64,000 nucleotides of DNA from Micromonospora sp. WMMD812 (GCF_027497215.1 NZ_CP114904.1:558001-622000); one strand, 5' to 3'; shown: positions 8,714-22,727, counted from the first letter of the stretch. The notes: a model not told the origin generated them from the sequence alone. A program made the numbers and translations.

Positions 8714-9454
8714 ATGAGCAGGAACCAGATGCGGAAGGTGTGCGTCGTCGGGGCCTCGGGGAAGCTCGGGCGGTTCATGGTTCAGCACGCGTTGGACCGC
8801 GGCTACGAGGTCGTCGGCGTGTGTCGCGAACGCAGTGTCCCGAAGCTCGCCGCCTACGCGGACCGGATCACGATCGTTCCCGGCCCCACGAACGACCGAG
8901 AGGTGATCCGGACGGCGGTCGCCGGCTGCGACGGCGTGCTGACCGTGTTGGTCCCCTGGGGTATGCGGCAGTACTCGTCGGGCACGGCCCAGGCGGTGCT
9001 CGACCACGCTGACCCCGGCGCGCGCCTGGTCTTCTCATGCGGCTGGCACATCACCCGCGACGGCAGGGACCAGTACTCCTGGAGGTTCAAGGCGGTTGTC
9101 CGGATCGTCACCTGGCTGGCCCGCCTCGTGCGCGCCATCGACGTCGACGACCAGGTGCAGGCGTGCCGGCGGATCTTCGCCAGCGATCGGCGGTGGACCG
9201 TCGTCCGCGGCAGCGACCTCGAGGCGGGCGAGAGCGAGGGTCTACCCGTGTGGAGCCGTCACGTCGGCGACCCGGTCCTCGCGAGCAACCTGACGCGGCG
9301 TGTGGATTTCGCGCTGTTCATGGTGCACGCGCTCACCGACGACACGCTCATCCACGAGGCGCCGGCGATCGTCGGGTGCCTCTCGCCCAGCGCGCTGGCC
9401 CACGCCGGTGATGGTCGATTCCCCGGGACGGCCGGGAGTGACCCCACCGCCTGA
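8714..9454 (+). CDS. NAD(P)-binding NmrA/atypical SDR-like protein
   Basis: Probable oxidoreductase or NAD(P) sensor of about 246 residues. A Rossmann start, VCVVGASGKLGRFMVQHAL, lies at residues 8-26 with the GxxGxxG pattern of atypical SDR proteins. The usual SDR YxxxK pair is not obvious (DQYSWRFK is the nearest), which fits the NmrA-like group. The ATG at 8714 is preceded by GGGAGCGGA. A frame opening at 8663 would start inside the operator, so it is less likely. The gene is single, with a TetR-like palindrome upstream, suggesting induction by a small molecule. The substrate is unknown. Confidence 0.75.
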   Translation: MSRNQMRKVCVVGASGKLGRFMVQHALDRGYEVVGVCRERSVPKLAAYADRITIVPGPTNDREVIRTAVAGCDGVLTVLVPWGMRQYSSGTAQAVLDHADPGARLVFSCGWHITRDGRDQYSWRFKAVVRIVTWLARLVRAIDVDDQVQACRRIFASDRRWTVVRGSDLEAGESEGLPVWSRHVGDPVLASNLTRRVDFALFMVHALTDDTLIHEAPAIVGCLSPSALAHAGDGRFPGTAGSDPTA

Positions 9455-9628
9455 ACGGCACGGCGGCAGGTAGCGGAGATCGGCCGGCGCGTCGCGACCG
9501 CCACGTGAGCCGCACCGGTCCCCGCTCGGCTGAGCCCGCACACCTGTCGTGGGCTGGCTGTGGCCAGGTCTCAGTCGTTACCTCGGCGTTATTGACGTGG
9601 CGTAGCTCACTCCGGTTGACTCCGTGCC

Positions 9629-9652
9629 GGAACCGCTTCCGCAACCGGTTCC
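9629..9652. promoter_or_regulatory. Putative LacI-family operator pair upstream of the LacI gene
   Basis: Two adjoining sites with dyad symmetry, GGAACCGCTTCC (9629-9640, imperfect) and AACCGGTT (9643-9650, perfect, with C/G-rich flanks), lie 46-69 bp before the lacI-type start. Even-spaced GGAACC/GGTTCC half-sites are typical of LacI regulators, so this may be an autoregulatory operator. Confidence 0.4.
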
Positions 9653-9697
9653 GTATCTGGCGTTAACCCACCAGAAACACGCGGGGAGGGGGTACGG

Positions 9698-10720
9698 GTG
9701 CCCATCACCATCGCCGACGTGGCCGCGCGGGCCGGGGTCAGCAAGACCACCGTGTCGCGGGTGCTCAACGGCAAGGGTGAGCTCGACGAGACCACCGCCG
9801 CGCGCGTGCGGCGGGTGATCGACGAGTTGGGCTACGTGCCGAGTGCTCGCGCGGTCGGGTTGGCCCGCGGCCGGACGCAGATCGTCGGCATGCTGGTGCC
9901 GTCCCTGACGTGGCCGTGGATGGGTGAGGTCGTGCAGGGCGTCGTGGACGTCGTGGAGAGCGCGGGCTACGGGTTGCTGCTGTTCACCTGTAACCGGGGC
10001 GACGAGTCGATGCGGCAGTTCGCCTCGCACGTGTCCGCGAAGTCGTTCGACGGGCTGCTCGTGATCGAGCCCGAGGGCACCCTCGACTACATCGCCGACC
10101 TGCACCGTGGTGGCCTCCCGGTGATCCTCATCGACGACCGCGGCCACCAACGCCCCTTTCCGTCGGTCGCCACCACCAACCGCGCCGGTGGCGAATCCGC
10201 CGCCCGCCACCTCCTGGAGCTCGGCCGACGTCGACCGCTCGTCGTCACCGGCATCGAGGCCTTCGGCTGCACCCAGGAGCGGCTGGCGGGGTTCGCCGAG
10301 ACGTACGCCGAGGCGGGCCTGCCCCTCGACCCGCGGCTCGTGGTCGAGGGTGACTTCACCTATGACTCAGGTCGGGACGCGGTCAACGGGCGGTTCAAGG
10401 CCGGCATCGAGTTCGACGCCGTCTTCGCTCACAACGACCTGTCCGCCGGCGGCGCCCTGCAGGCGATCCGCGAGGCGGGTCGCACGGTGCCGGACGACAT
10501 CGCCGTCGTCGGCTTCGACGACGTCCCGTACGCGGCGCACACCGAGCCGCCACTGACCACAGTGCACCAACCGATTCGCGAGATGGGAGAAGCCGCGGCC
10601 CGGATGCTCATGTCGTACTTCGAGGGCGTGCCGCTGCCCGACGCTCCCACCGTCATCCCCACCACCCTGGTCACCCGCACCTCGACGGTCCCGGCCCTCG
10701 CCGCGACGCACCTCCCCTGA
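9698..10720 (+). CDS. LacI-family transcriptional regulator
   Basis: Sugar-responsive repressor of 340 residues. The N-terminal helix-turn-helix ([20 protein letters not shown]) and hinge ([15 protein letters not shown]) are followed by a periplasmic-binding-like effector domain (about 60-335) with the late landmark [24 protein letters not shown] at 9683-9692 fits the GTG at 9698. It sits just upstream of the importer/GH1 operon, whose 5' region carries an AGAGCGCTCT palindrome like that of CebR-type operators. The likely role is control of that operon by a beta-glucoside or a related sugar. Confidence 0.92.
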   Translation: MPITIADVAARAGVSKTTVSRVLNGKGELDETTAARVRRVIDELGYVPSARAVGLARGRTQIVGMLVPSLTWPWMGEVVQGVVDVVESAGYGLLLFTCNRGDESMRQFASHVSAKSFDGLLVIEPEGTLDYIADLHRGGLPVILIDDRGHQRPFPSVATTNRAGGESAARHLLELGRRRPLVVTGIEAFGCTQERLAGFAETYAEAGLPLDPRLVVEGDFTYDSGRDAVNGRFKAGIEFDAVFAHNDLSAGGALQAIREAGRTVPDDIAVVGFDDVPYAAHTEPPLTTVHQPIREMGEAAARMLMSYFEGVPLPDAPTVIPTTLVTRTSTVPALAATHLP

Positions 10721-10745
10721 CCCCCGGCACCGCCGCCAGGGGGTC
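10719..10745 (+). terminator. Hairpin terminator after the lacI-type gene
   Basis: GACCCCC and GGGGGTC pair around a short loop that itself holds a GGC/GCC pair. The stem begins at the last bases of the stop codon, so it separates the regulator from the downstream transporter operon. Confidence 0.6.
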
Positions 10746-10762
10746 GCACCGACGCAATCGTG

Positions 10763-10772
10763 AGAGCGCTCT
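10763..10772. promoter_or_regulatory. LacI/CebR-type operator AGAGCGCTCT
   Basis: A perfect 10-bp palindrome lies 81 bp before the start of the solute-binding protein. The GAGCGCTC core is shared with known actinobacterial LacI operators for cello-oligosaccharide and maltose regulators. Its place between the LacI gene and the sugar operon supports a repressor site. Confidence 0.65.
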
Positions 10773-10853
10773 ACCGAATGGCCGGCGCCCGTCAACTGCC
10801 CCGGCCGCTCCCAGATCCCCCACCCCCAAAAAACGAATAAATGGGAGGAATGA

Positions 10854-12533
10854 ATGCGCGTCAGACGTACTCTCGCGCTCGCCCTCGCGAGTGTGACCGC
10901 GATCGGACTGCTCGCCGGTTGTGGCGACAGCCCGAACGCCAACAAGGACAAGGCCCAGACGGCCACCGTGCTGAACGTCGGTATGCCGAACGGACCGCAG
11001 ACCGAGAACCACAACCCGTTCCTCACCACGTCGGCCGCCAGATCGCTGGGCTACGCCTACCAGATCTACGAGCCGCTGATGATGTGGAACCCGGTCAAGC
11101 CGGCCGACCCGATGAAGCCGTGGCTCGCCACCAAGGCCGAGTGGTCGCCCGACTACACGTCGGTCAAGGTCACCATCCGGGACGGCGTCAAGTGGTCTGA
11201 CGACAAGCCACTGACGGCCGAGGACGTCGCGTACACCTACAACCTGGTCAAGGACAACGACGCCCTGAACGACCAGGGCACGCCGTACAAGGAGGTGAGC
11301 GTGAGCGGCAACGTCGTCACGCTGACCTTCGACAGCCCTCAGTTCGTGAACCAGCCGAAGGTCCTGTTCCGCGTCCCGATCGTGCCCAAGCACATCTGGG
11401 AGAAGATCAGCGACCCGAAGACCGACATCAACAAGAACCCGGTCGGCAGCGGCCCGTACACGTTGAAGTCCTTCACCCCGCAGACCACCACCCTGTCGGT
11501 GCGCACCGGCGGCTACTGGCAGGACCTGCCGCAGGTGAAGGAGCTGCGCTACACGTCCTACACGGACAACAACGCGCAGACGACCGCGCTGGCCAACGGC
11601 GAGTCGGAGTGGAGCTTCGTCTTCATCCCGAACTACAAGACGGTCTTCGTCGACAAGGACCCGGCCAACCACAAGGTGTGGGCGCCGCCGGTCCTCGGTA
11701 TCCACGGCCTCTACATCAACACCACCAAGAAGCCGTTCGACAACGCCGCCCTGCGCAAGGCCATGAACATGGTCATCAGCCGCGAGGACATCTTCGTCCA
11801 GGCCGAGGCGGGGTACTTCCACCCGCTGGTGAAGAGCGTCACGGGCCTGCCGAGCCCGGCCGGTGACTCGTACATCGCCGCGGAGTTCAAGGGCAAGGAG
11901 CACGCGGTCGACGTCGAGGGCGCCAAGAAGGTGCTCACCGACGCCGGCTTCAAGCTCGACGGCACCACGCTCAAGGACCCGACCGGCAAGCCGGTCACGC
12001 TCACCCTGACCGACCCCGCCGGGTGGTCCGACTACCAGACCAGCCTCGAGATCGTGAAGGACAACCTGTCCAAGATCGGTATCGCGGCGACGGTCGACAA
12101 GGCCAACCAGGACGCCTGGTTCAAGAACGTCGAGGCGGGCAACTTCGACGCGACGTTCCGGTGGACCGAGGGTGGCGCCACCCCGTACGACATCTACCGG
12201 ACCGTCATGGACGGCGCGCAGCTCAAGCCGATCGGCACCGCGTCGCCGGCCGGCAACTTCGGCCGCTTCAACAACCCGGAGGCCACCGCGGCGCTGCGGG
12301 CGTACGCGGCCGCGACGAGCGACGCCGACCGCACCACGGCGATGGCCACGCTGCAGCGGATCTTCGTCGACCAGATGCCGATGATCCCGGTCGGCGCGGA
12401 CCAGGTCGGCGGCGCCTACAGCACGAAGAACTGGGTCGGTTGGCCCGACGACGCGAACCCGTACGGCGCGATGCAGCCCACCCAGCCCAACGCGGTGGAC
12501 GTGGTCCTGCACCTCAAGCCGGCCGGTAGCTGA
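10854..12533 (+). CDS. ABC transporter solute-binding lipoprotein, family 5 (probably beta-glucoside binding)
   Basis: Extracellular receptor of a Dpp/Opp-type importer, 559 residues. A lipoprotein signal ends in GLLAGC with C23 as the anchor. The body is an SBP_bac_5 fold, with [20 protein letters not shown] and [10 protein letters not shown] as recognisable segments. GGGAGGA lies 6 nt before the ATG. Family 5 proteins usually bind peptides, but members in Thermotoga and other bacteria bind cello- and other oligosaccharides. The two GH1 enzymes at the end of this operon and the LacI regulator make a beta-glucoside the more likely ligand. A GC-rich hairpin after the gene may raise its level over the rest of the operon. 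Confidence 0.88.
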   Translation: MRVRRTLALALASVTAIGLLAGCGDSPNANKDKAQTATVLNVGMPNGPQTENHNPFLTTSAARSLGYAYQIYEPLMMWNPVKPADPMKPWLATKAEWSPDYTSVKVTIRDGVKWSDDKPLTAEDVAYTYNLVKDNDALNDQGTPYKEVSVSGNVVTLTFDSPQFVNQPKVLFRVPIVPKHIWEKISDPKTDINKNPVGSGPYTLKSFTPQTTTLSVRTGGYWQDLPQVKELRYTSYTDNNAQTTALANGESEWSFVFIPNYKTVFVDKDPANHKVWAPPVLGIHGLYINTTKKPFDNAALRKAMNMVISREDIFVQAEAGYFHPLVKSVTGLPSPAGDSYIAAEFKGKEHAVDVEGAKKVLTDAGFKLDGTTLKDPTGKPVTLTLTDPAGWSDYQTSLEIVKDNLSKIGIAATVDKANQDAWFKNVEAGNFDATFRWTEGGATPYDIYRTVMDGAQLKPIGTASPAGNFGRFNNPEATAALRAYAAATSDADRTTAMATLQRIFVDQMPMIPVGADQVGGAYSTKNWVGWPDDANPYGAMQPTQPNAVDVVLHLKPAGS

Positions 12534-12546
12534 TCCGCGACACCGC

Positions 12547-12574
12547 CCCCCGGGTGGCCTCGGCCGCCCGGGGG
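12547..12574 (+). terminator. Intercistronic hairpin after the solute-binding protein gene
   Basis: CCCCCGGG-T-GGCC pairs with GGCC-G-CCCGGGGG over 13 positions (one T-G wobble) around a 2-nt turn (functionally a 4-nt loop). It lies 13 bp after the stop codon and before the next cistron, 69 bp away. It may be a partial terminator or an mRNA-stabilising element. Confidence 0.6.
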
Positions 12575-12643
12575 AGCGGTCCCCGGCTCCACAGTGGCAT
12601 CGCGTCACCTCCGGTGACATGACACCCCAGACAGGAACTCGGC

Positions 12644-13777
12644 ATGACGGTGAGCGAAAGCGCGGCGACGCCGGGCAGCGAGGTGGTGCTGGAGGCCGTC
12701 GGCCTGACCAAGCACTTCGCCGTCCGTCGGCGGTTGCGCGACCTCTTCTCCCGGACGCGGGTCAGCGTCCACGCGGTCGACGACGTCTCGTTCGTGCTCC
12801 GCCGCGGTCGGGTGACGGCGCTGGTCGGCGAGTCCGGCTCCGGCAAGACGACGGTCGCCCGACTCCTGGCCCAGCTGTATCCCCGCACCGGCGGCGACAT
12901 CCTCCTGCACGGCGTATCGACGTCGGTTCGCGGCGGCCGCCGCTTCCGCGCGTACGTCCGACGCGTGCAGCTGATCTTCCAGGACCCGTTCGCGTCGCTG
13001 AACCCGGTGCACACGGTGCGGTACCACCTCACCCGGGCGCTGCGGATCCACGGCAACGCCGGTCGCACCGGCGAAGACCTCGAGCGGGCCCTCGCCGACC
13101 TGCTCACGCGGGTCAGTCTCACGCCACCCGAACGGTACGTGAACAAGTTCCCGCACGAGCTCTCCGGCGGGCAGCGGCAGCGCATCGCGATCGCCCGAGC
13201 GCTGGGCGCCAACCCGGAGGTGCTCCTCGCCGACGAGCCGGTCTCCATGCTCGACGTCTCCATCCGGCTGGGCATCCTCAACCTGCTGCGAGACCTGAAG
13301 GATCGGCTGAACCTGGCCATCCTCTACATCACGCACGACATCGCGTCCGCCCGGTACTTCGCCGACGAGACGCTGGTGATGTACGCCGGACGCATGGTCG
13401 AGGGCGGTGACAGCGAGACGGTCACCCAGAGCCCCGCCCACCCGTACACCCGGCTGCTCATCGAGTCCGCCCCGGACCCGGACCGGATCGCCGGAATCGC
13501 CGCCGACACCGAGGAGGACCGCGGCAACGGGGAGCCGCCGAGCCTGATCCGGCCGCCGGCCGGCTGCCGGTTCCACCCTCGTTGCCCGCACGCGATGCCG
13601 CGCTGCGCCAGCGACCTGCCGCCGCGGCTTCCGGTCGACGACCAGCCCGGTCACTGGGCGGCGTGCTGGCTCTACGACCCGGCCACGGTCGCGGCGGAGG
13701 AACCCGGATCGGCGGCCGTCGCCGAGACGACGCACCCGACCCCACCGGCCCGCACTCTCGCGGAGGAGGCACGATGA
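12644..13777 (+). CDS. ABC importer ATP-binding protein (DppF/OppF type)
   Basis: One of two ATPases energising the importer, 377 residues. Motifs in order: Walker [11 protein letters not shown]-loop in QLIFQDPF, signature LSGGQRQR, Walker B VLLADEP and H-loop YITHD. The C-terminal oligopeptide_HPY region contains [15 protein letters not shown], the cysteine motif of Dpp/Opp ATPases that can carry an iron-sulfur cluster. The product has a long Ala/Pro-rich tail. The stop overlaps the next start (ATGA). Gene order here is binding protein, ATPase, permease, permease, ATPase. Confidence 0.93.
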   Translation: MTVSESAATPGSEVVLEAVGLTKHFAVRRRLRDLFSRTRVSVHAVDDVSFVLRRGRVTALVGESGSGKTTVARLLAQLYPRTGGDILLHGVSTSVRGGRRFRAYVRRVQLIFQDPFASLNPVHTVRYHLTRALRIHGNAGRTGEDLERALADLLTRVSLTPPERYVNKFPHELSGGQRQRIAIARALGANPEVLLADEPVSMLDVSIRLGILNLLRDLKDRLNLAILYITHDIASARYFADETLVMYAGRMVEGGDSETVTQSPAHPYTRLLIESAPDPDRIAGIAADTEEDRGNGEPPSLIRPPAGCRFHPRCPHAMPRCASDLPPRLPVDDQPGHWAACWLYDPATVAAEEPGSAAVAETTHPTPPARTLAEEAR

Positions 13778-14754
13778 CGTTCCTGCTGCGGCGCATCGCC
13801 TTCTACCTGTTCACGGCGTGGGCGGCGATCACGCTCAACTTCTTCATCCCCCGGATGATCCCGGGCGACCCGGTCAGCTCGCTCCTGTCGCGGTACCAGG
13901 GGCGGCTCAGCACCGACGCCATCCAGTCGTTGCGCGTGCTCTTCGGGCTCGACAAGAACCAGAGCCTGTGGGAGCAGTACCTCGAATACTGGAACCAGCT
14001 GTTCCACGGCAACCTCGGCGTGTCGTTCACGTTCTTCCCGTCGCCGGTGTCGGAGGTCGTCGGCAACAGCCTGCCGTGGACGCTCGGCCTGGTCGGCATC
14101 ACCACGGTCATCAGCTTCCTGCTCGGCACCGCGCTCGGCGTGGTGGCCGGCTGGCGGCGCGGCTCGTGGATCGACGCCCTGATGCCCGCCACGACGTTCC
14201 TCTCCTCGATCCCGTACTTCTGGCTGGGTCTGGTCGCGATCGCGCTGCTGGCCGGCCCAGGGAGCTTCTTCCCGTCGTCCGGGGGCTTCGAGCCGGGCCT
14301 GGTGCCCGCGTTCGACCAGTACTTCATCCCCAGCGCCGTGCAACACAGCCTGCTGCCCGCGGCGACGATCCTGATCTCGTCGATGAGCGGCTGGATTCTC
14401 GGGATGCGCAACATGATGGTGACCGTCTCGGCGGAGGACTACATCACCGTCGCCCACGCGAAGGGCCTGTCGGAGCGGCGGGTGGCGGTCAGCTACGCCG
14501 CCCGCAACGCGCTGCTGCCGAACGTGTCGGGCTTCGCGCTGGCGTTGGGGTTCATCGTCGGCGGCACGCTTCTGGTGGAGATCGTCTTCTCCTACCCGGG
14601 CCTCGGCTACCAGCTGTTCCAGGCGGTCGGCGCCAAGGACTATCCGCTGATGCAGGGCATCTTCCTGATCATCACGATCGCCGTCCTGGTGGCCAACCTG
14701 CTCGCCGACGTCGCCTACCTGCTGCTCGACCCTCGCACCCGAAAGAGTGGCTGA
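13774..14754 (+). CDS. ABC importer permease (DppB type)
   Basis: Inner-membrane permease of 326 residues with six hydrophobic segments. The N-terminus ([20 protein letters not shown] followed by [14 protein letters not shown]) is typical of the DppB/OppB group, and the ATPase-contact loop is [26 protein letters not shown] precedes the ATG, which overlaps the stop of the upstream ATPase by 4 nt. It pairs with the DppC-type permease that starts 3 nt after its stop. Confidence 0.93.
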   Translation: MTFLLRRIAFYLFTAWAAITLNFFIPRMIPGDPVSSLLSRYQGRLSTDAIQSLRVLFGLDKNQSLWEQYLEYWNQLFHGNLGVSFTFFPSPVSEVVGNSLPWTLGLVGITTVISFLLGTALGVVAGWRRGSWIDALMPATTFLSSIPYFWLGLVAIALLAGPGSFFPSSGGFEPGLVPAFDQYFIPSAVQHSLLPAATILISSMSGWILGMRNMMVTVSAEDYITVAHAKGLSERRVAVSYAARNALLPNVSGFALALGFIVGGTLLVEIVFSYPGLGYQLFQAVGAKDYPLMQGIFLIITIAVLVANLLADVAYLLLDPRTRKSG

Positions 14755-14757
14755 CCG

Positions 14758-16856
<2,099 letters not shown>

Positions 16857-16864
16857 GGAGAAGC

Positions 16865-18277
<1,413 letters not shown>

Positions 18278-18302
18278 TACGGCGGCCGGTCCGAAGAGAG
18301 AC

Positions 18303-19673
18303 ATGAAGGAGAAGAGTGTGTTTGACCTCGCCGCCCTGCCGCCGACCTTCGTCTGGGGCGCCGCCACCTCGGCGTACCAGATCGAGGGCGGGGTGACAGC
18401 CGACGGCCGTAAACCCTCGATCTGGGACACCTTCTGCCGGGTCCCGGGGGCGATCGACAACGGCGACACCGGCGATCTCGCCTGCGACCACTACCGGCGG
18501 TGGCCGGAGGACATCGCGCTGATGCGCCGGCTCGGCCTCGACGCGTACCGATTCTCGGTGGCGTGGCCGCGCGTGATGCCCGACGGTGTTGGCCGGCCCA
18601 ACCCCGCCGGGATCGCGTTCTACGACCGGCTCGTCGACGGCCTGCTCGCCGCCGGCATCCGCCCGTTCGCCACGCTGTACCACTGGGACCTGCCCCAGGT
18701 GCTGCAGGACCGCGGCGGCTGGCCGGCCCGCGACACCGCGCTCGCCTTCGCCGACTACGCCGCCACCGTGGCCGCCGCGCTCGGCGACCGGGTCACCGAC
18801 TGGATGACGGTCAACGAGCCGCTCTGCTGCGCCTGGATCGGCTACCTGGAGGGCCGGATGGCGCCCGGGGAGTGCGACCTGGCCCGCGCGGTGCCCGCTT
18901 CGCACCACCTGCTGCTCGGGCACGGGCTGGCCGCTGCCGCGGTGCGCGCCAACGCCACCGCGCCGGCGTCGGTCGGGGCCGTGTGCAACCTCAGCCCGAT
19001 CGAGCCGGCCAGCGACAGCGACGCCGACGTCGCCGCCGCCGTACGCGCCGACGGTCACGTCAACCGCTGGTGGCTCGACCCGCTGTTCGGCCGCGGCTAC
19101 CCGACCGACATGATCGACACCTACCGGGTCGCCCCGCCGGTCCGCCCCGGCGACCTCGAGGCGATCGGCGCGCCGCTGGACTTCTTCGGCGTCAACTACT
19201 ACTTCCGGCAGGTCGTCGCCGACGATCCCGGCGGACCGGTGCCGTACGCCCGCCAGGTGTCCGTGCCCGGCGCCCTCGAGACCGCGATGGGGTGGGAGAG
19301 CCACCCCGTCGGCCTGACGGAGCTGCTCGTCCGCCTCGCCGAGGTCTACGGGGCCACCAGCATCTACGTCACGGAGAACGGCTCGGCGTGGGGGGACGAG
19401 GTCGGGCCGGGGGGAGAGGTCGAGGACAAGCGGCGCACCGAGTATCTCGAACTGCACCTGGAGGCGTGCGCGGCCGCCGCCGCCCGAGGCGTCCCGGTGG
19501 ACGGCTACTTCGCGTGGTCGCTGCTGGACAACTTCGAATGGGCGTACGGCTACGACAAGCGGTTCGGCCTCGTGTACGTCGACTACCTCACCCAGCGCCG
19601 GACGATCAAGGCCAGCGGACACCGGTACGCGGAGGTGATCCGGGAACACAAGCAGCGCCGGCAGGAGGGCTGA
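18303..19673 (+). CDS. GH1 beta-glucosidase (second copy)
   Basis: Second cytoplasmic GH1 enzyme, 456 residues, a tandem paralogue of the upstream gene (shared [20 protein letters not shown] and [14 protein letters not shown] blocks). The acid/base is E172 in TVNEP and the nucleophile is E358 in the canonical TENG. It starts 25 bp after the first copy and is closed by a strong hairpin. The two copies differ most in loops around the active-site entrance, so they may handle different aglycones or chain lengths. Confidence 0.93.
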   Translation: MKEKSVFDLAALPPTFVWGAATSAYQIEGGVTADGRKPSIWDTFCRVPGAIDNGDTGDLACDHYRRWPEDIALMRRLGLDAYRFSVAWPRVMPDGVGRPNPAGIAFYDRLVDGLLAAGIRPFATLYHWDLPQVLQDRGGWPARDTALAFADYAATVAAALGDRVTDWMTVNEPLCCAWIGYLEGRMAPGECDLARAVPASHHLLLGHGLAAAAVRANATAPASVGAVCNLSPIEPASDSDADVAAAVRADGHVNRWWLDPLFGRGYPTDMIDTYRVAPPVRPGDLEAIGAPLDFFGVNYYFRQVVADDPGGPVPYARQVSVPGALETAMGWESHPVGLTELLVRLAEVYGATSIYVTENGSAWGDEVGPGGEVEDKRRTEYLELHLEACAAAAARGVPVDGYFAWSLLDNFEWAYGYDKRFGLVYVDYLTQRRTIKASGHRYAEVIREHKQRRQEG

Positions 19674-19692
19674 ACCTGCCCGAGAGCCGGAG

Positions 19693-19734
19693 CCTCCCAC
19701 CTGCGGGGGAGGCGGTTCCCCGCAGGATGGGAGG
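19693..19734 (+). terminator. Terminator of the importer/GH1 operon
   Basis: CCTCCCA and CTGCGGGG pair with CCCCGCAG and TGGGAGG (7 bp, a small internal loop, then 8 bp) around a 9-nt loop. It begins 20 bp after the second GH1 stop. Confidence 0.75.
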
Positions 19735-19767
19735 CGTCACCGCGCCCGGGTCAACGATCTTGGCGGG

Positions 19768-20247
19768 GTGAGAATCCACTCTGGCCCTCGCTGGGCGTAC
19801 GGCATGTTCGCATGGCTGGTCTTCTTCGTGGTGTCCCACGTGGCGGCGGTGTTCTTTCCCGGTGACGATCCGACCGGTGACGGACCCTGGGGTATGAGGG
19901 CATACGTGACCTTCAACGTCGTTCTCATCCTCGTGTCGGCCGTCGGGGCAGCCGTCGTGGTGGCCACCGTCCGGCCGTGGGGACGTCGCGTCCCTCGGTG
20001 GGCGCTCCTCGCGCCGCTGTGGTTCGGCAGCGCGTTGCTCGTCGTCCGGGGGGTTCCCGGAATGGTGGAGAACCTGCTCATGGCGACAGCCGTCCGCCGA
20101 GGCGGCTTCGTTGGCGCGGAAGACATCTCCACGGCCGAAGTCTGGGCGGGAATGGGGATCAACACCTATTTCTTCGCGGGCGCGGTGCTGCTGGTCGGGA
20201 CGACGATCTCCTACCTCCGCCGGTCACGAACCGACAACCCCGGCTGA
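19768..20247 (+). CDS. Four-helix membrane protein of unknown function
   Basis: A 159-residue protein with four clear hydrophobic segments (about residues 10-30, 45-68, 82-98 and 130-152) separated by short loops, and a basic C-terminus. Length and topology resemble DUF3995-type proteins, but I cannot confirm this from sequence alone. The GTG at 19768 is preceded by GGCGGG. It lies alone after the operon terminator and is convergent with the phoX-like gene. Confidence 0.6.
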   Translation: MRIHSGPRWAYGMFAWLVFFVVSHVAAVFFPGDDPTGDGPWGMRAYVTFNVVLILVSAVGAAVVVATVRPWGRRVPRWALLAPLWFGSALLVVRGVPGMVENLLMATAVRRGGFVGAEDISTAEVWAGMGINTYFFAGAVLLVGTTISYLRRSRTDNPG

Positions 20248-20327
20248 TCCGCGACGCGGGCACCGACCGGTGGCACGAGGCGCGCCCCGGACCGCGCGGG
20301 CGCCGGCCGAACCGGGCATCACGAACG

Positions 20328-20363
20328 CGCTGGGGGCCAAGGCGGATCGCCTGGCCCCCAGCG
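20328..20363. terminator. Bidirectional hairpin between convergent genes
   Basis: CGCTGGGGGCCA and TGGCCCCCAGCG form a 12-bp stem extended by GGCG/CGCC with one bulged A and a GAT loop. It lies between the membrane-protein gene and the phoX-like gene and can terminate both. Confidence 0.75.
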
Positions 20364-20378
20364 GTCGGTCTGGCTCTG

Positions 20379-21833
20379 TCAGCCCAGGTACTTCTCCCAC
20401 GGACCGGTGATGGCCAGGGTGAGGCCCGGGTCCTGCATGTTGACGAAGAGCACCTTGCCGTCGGCGGTGAAGGTCGGCCCGCAGAACTCCGAGTCGTTGA
20501 GCTGGTTGCGGGCGATCGCGTACGTGGGGCCGCCCGGGAACGCGCTGAGCACGTGGGAGGCGCCCGAACCGTCCTCGGCGAGCACGAGGCTTCCCCACGG
20601 GGTGACGGTCACGTTGTCCGGCCCGTCGAAGGTGAGGTCGTTGTACCGGACCGGGTCACCCTCCTCCGACGCGGTCTGGTGCGGGAAGTACGTCACCAGC
20701 TGGATGGTCTGGGCCCGGTAGTCGTAGAACCAGACCATGCCGTCGTGCTTGGCCGCGTCCGCCGGGAGCTCACCGTCGTCCCACGCGTAGGAGTTGACCA
20801 CGTAGACGCCCTCGTCGGTGCCCCATACGCCCTCGAACTTGCGTCCGCGGGTGACCTGGCCCTCGGCGAACTGCTCGCGCACCGGCGTGGTCCGCGCGTC
20901 GCGCTCCGGCACCTCGATCCAGCGCACGGGGAAGGGGCGGCCCAGCTGGGCGGAGGTCAGGTAGGCGACGTCCGGCAGCACCGAGCCGTCGTCCATGATG
21001 ATCTGCATCGCGGCGAGGACGCCGGCGTCCGGAGCGAGGCGGGTGAGCACGCCGGGACCGAGCTTGACGCCGCGGGGTGCGGTCCAGCGGTAGAAGAGGC
21101 CGTTGGGTCCGTCGGCGTCCTCGGAGAGGTAGACCTTGGTGCGGTCCTTGTCGATCGCCAGGGCCTCGTGGGCGTAGCGGCCCAGGCACTTGATCGGCCT
21201 CGGGTCCGCGCTGCCGTCGGCCCAGACCTCGAAGACGTAGCCGTGATCTTTCTGGAAGACGCCGGACCGGTCGCCCTCCGCCCAGTCGTCCCCGGCCCGG
21301 TCCTCGGTCTCCTCGCAGGTCAGCCACGTCCCCCACGGGGTGGGCCCGCCCGCGCAGTTGCTGACGGTGCCGGAGAGGGCGACGAACTCACCGAGGTTGC
21401 GACCCGCGCGGTCGGTCCGGATCACGGTGCAGCCGCCGGCGTCGACGGCGCCGGCGTCGTAGACGGTGCCCTTGACGTGCGGTACGCCGAACTCGGCGCC
21501 CGGGTCGATCTCGTGGTTCTGGATCAGGGTGTAACGGCCGTGGCCGGCGTCGTAGACGGCCATGCCGTCGTGGTCGGCCGGGGTCAGGCCCTGGCCGCGG
21601 TCGAGACGGGTGACGCCGGTCCGGGTCACCACCGTGTAGCGGAAGCCCTCAGGCAGGGCCAGGATGCCGTCGGGGTCGTCCACGAGCGGCGGGAAGGGCA
21701 CGTGGCTGGCCCCGGCCGGCGGGCGGGGCCGACCCGGGTGGGCCTGAGCCAGGGACGGAAGGCCACCGGCGACGGCAAGGCCCACGCCGGCGGCGGCGCC
21801 GCCGGCGAGGAAGGTACGACGAGAAGACGGCAC
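20379..21833 (-). CDS. PhoX/DUF839-family protein with Tat signal
   Basis: Probable exported metallophosphatase or related beta-propeller protein, 484 residues. It begins with a twin-arginine signal, SSRRTFLAGGAAAGVG, ending near AQAHPGRP. The body carries PhoX-family blocks: ALPEGFRYTVV, the NCAGGPTPWGTWLTCEET motif, and LTFDGPDNVTVTPWGSLVLA near the end. PhoX enzymes bind Ca2+ and iron at such acidic and cysteine-containing loops. AAGGAG lies 9 nt before the GTG at 21833, so I prefer this start over the longer frame to 21929. No phosphate-starvation gene is nearby, so phosphatase activity is inferred only from the family. Confidence 0.88.
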   Translation of the reverse strand: MPSSRRTFLAGGAAAGVGLAVAGGLPSLAQAHPGRPRPPAGASHVPFPPLVDDPDGILALPEGFRYTVVTRTGVTRLDRGQGLTPADHDGMAVYDAGHGRYTLIQNHEIDPGAEFGVPHVKGTVYDAGAVDAGGCTVIRTDRAGRNLGEFVALSGTVSNCAGGPTPWGTWLTCEETEDRAGDDWAEGDRSGVFQKDHGYVFEVWADGSADPRPIKCLGRYAHEALAIDKDRTKVYLSEDADGPNGLFYRWTAPRGVKLGPGVLTRLAPDAGVLAAMQIIMDDGSVLPDVAYLTSAQLGRPFPVRWIEVPERDARTTPVREQFAEGQVTRGRKFEGVWGTDEGVYVVNSYAWDDGELPADAAKHDGMVWFYDYRAQTIQLVTYFPHQTASEEGDPVRYNDLTFDGPDNVTVTPWGSLVLAEDGSGASHVLSAFPGGPTYAIARNQLNDSEFCGPTFTADGKVLFVNMQDPGLTLAITGPWEKYLG

Positions 21834-22020
21834 GCAGATCAGCTCCTTGTCAAGACAAGTGTGACGATTGGACAGCCAACTCCTGCGGACAGACACCGAC
21901 GCGTCACTCGTGGGATCGGTCGGTGACATCGCAGTAAAGAATCAGGGCCACCCACACGTCGCCCAGGCGGCGGCGTACGTCGCATGCGCTCGATCACGTC
22001 ACTTCGGTGGTGATTCCGCC

Positions 22021-22026
22021 TACGCT
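22021..22026 (+). promoter_or_regulatory. -10 box of a probable leaderless transcript (YceI gene)
   Basis: TACGCT is followed by 7 nt and then the GTG at 22034. A G-run directly touches the start codon and is too close for a Shine-Dalgarno, which favours leaderless initiation. Confidence 0.45.
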
Positions 22027-22033
22027 GGGGGGA

Positions 22034-22582
22034 GTGACGATCAGAACCGGCCGGTTGCGGTTCGGCCCGGAGAACGGGCGCCTGCTGCTGCGCACCGGCC
22101 GTACGGGTGTGGGCTCGACCGTCGGCCACGACCTCACCATCGAGGTGACCGAGTGGTCGGTGGAGGTGACCGTTCCCGAGACCGGTCCGGCGGATGCCAC
22201 CGCGACGGCGCGGGTCGAGTTGGGATCGTTGGCCGTCCGGACGGGTACCGGAGGCGCCCGACCGCTGACCGATAAGGACCGACGCGACGTCGAGAACAAC
22301 GCCCGGCGGACGCTGGACGTCAATCGCCACCCGACGGCCACCTTCGAGTCCACCCGGGTCGTTGCCGGCGACGACTCCGCCACCATCAGCGGAACGCTCA
22401 CTCTGCACGGGATCGCCGCCCCCATTACCGTCGAGGTGCGTGCGGCGGCGCCGGACCGGCACCGGGCCACCACCGTGGTGACCCAGTCGACCTACGGAAT
22501 CAAGCCGTACTCGGCGTTTCTCGGCGCGCTCAAGGTCCGTGACGACGTCGAGGTGGAGATCGAGTTCGACCTACGACGTTGA
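22034..22582 (+). CDS. YceI-family lipocalin-like protein
   Basis: YceI proteins form a lipid-binding beta-barrel that holds isoprenoid-type molecules. The 182-residue protein shows the family pattern: VGHDLTIEVTEWSVEV, then DKDRRDVENNARRTLDVNRH and PTATFEST, a TISGTLTLHGI strand pair and a final DDVEVEIEFDLR strand. No signal peptide is seen, so the protein is probably cytoplasmic, as in many actinobacteria. The gene stands alone, divergent from the phoX-like gene. Confidence 0.85.
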   Translation: MTIRTGRLRFGPENGRLLLRTGRTGVGSTVGHDLTIEVTEWSVEVTVPETGPADATATARVELGSLAVRTGTGGARPLTDKDRRDVENNARRTLDVNRHPTATFESTRVVAGDDSATISGTLTLHGIAAPITVEVRAAAPDRHRATTVVTQSTYGIKPYSAFLGALKVRDDVEVEIEFDLRR

Positions 22583-22714
22583 CCGGCGGTCGGCCGCACG
22601 TCGAACGTGCTGTGTGTTGACGCCCCGGTAGCTCGGGCGGTTGAACCGCTGCGGTGTGCGTCCGACCCGGGCAAGGAGCGCCGGACCGCGCGCGACCTGA
22701 CGTGGGTTGCGCGC

Positions 22715-22720
22715 TAACTT
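22715..22720 (+). promoter_or_regulatory. -10 box of a probable leaderless transcript (unknown protein)
   Basis: TAACTT precedes the ATG at 22728 by 7 nt, with no Shine-Dalgarno between them. Confidence 0.4.
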
Positions 22721-22727
22721 GTCGCGC

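Noticed and set aside
22622..22682. tRNA-like stretch GCCCCGGTAGCTCGGGCGGTT
   Set aside because: It resembles the 5' part of a tRNA, but the D-arm pairing, anticodon arm and T-loop GTTCRA are missing.
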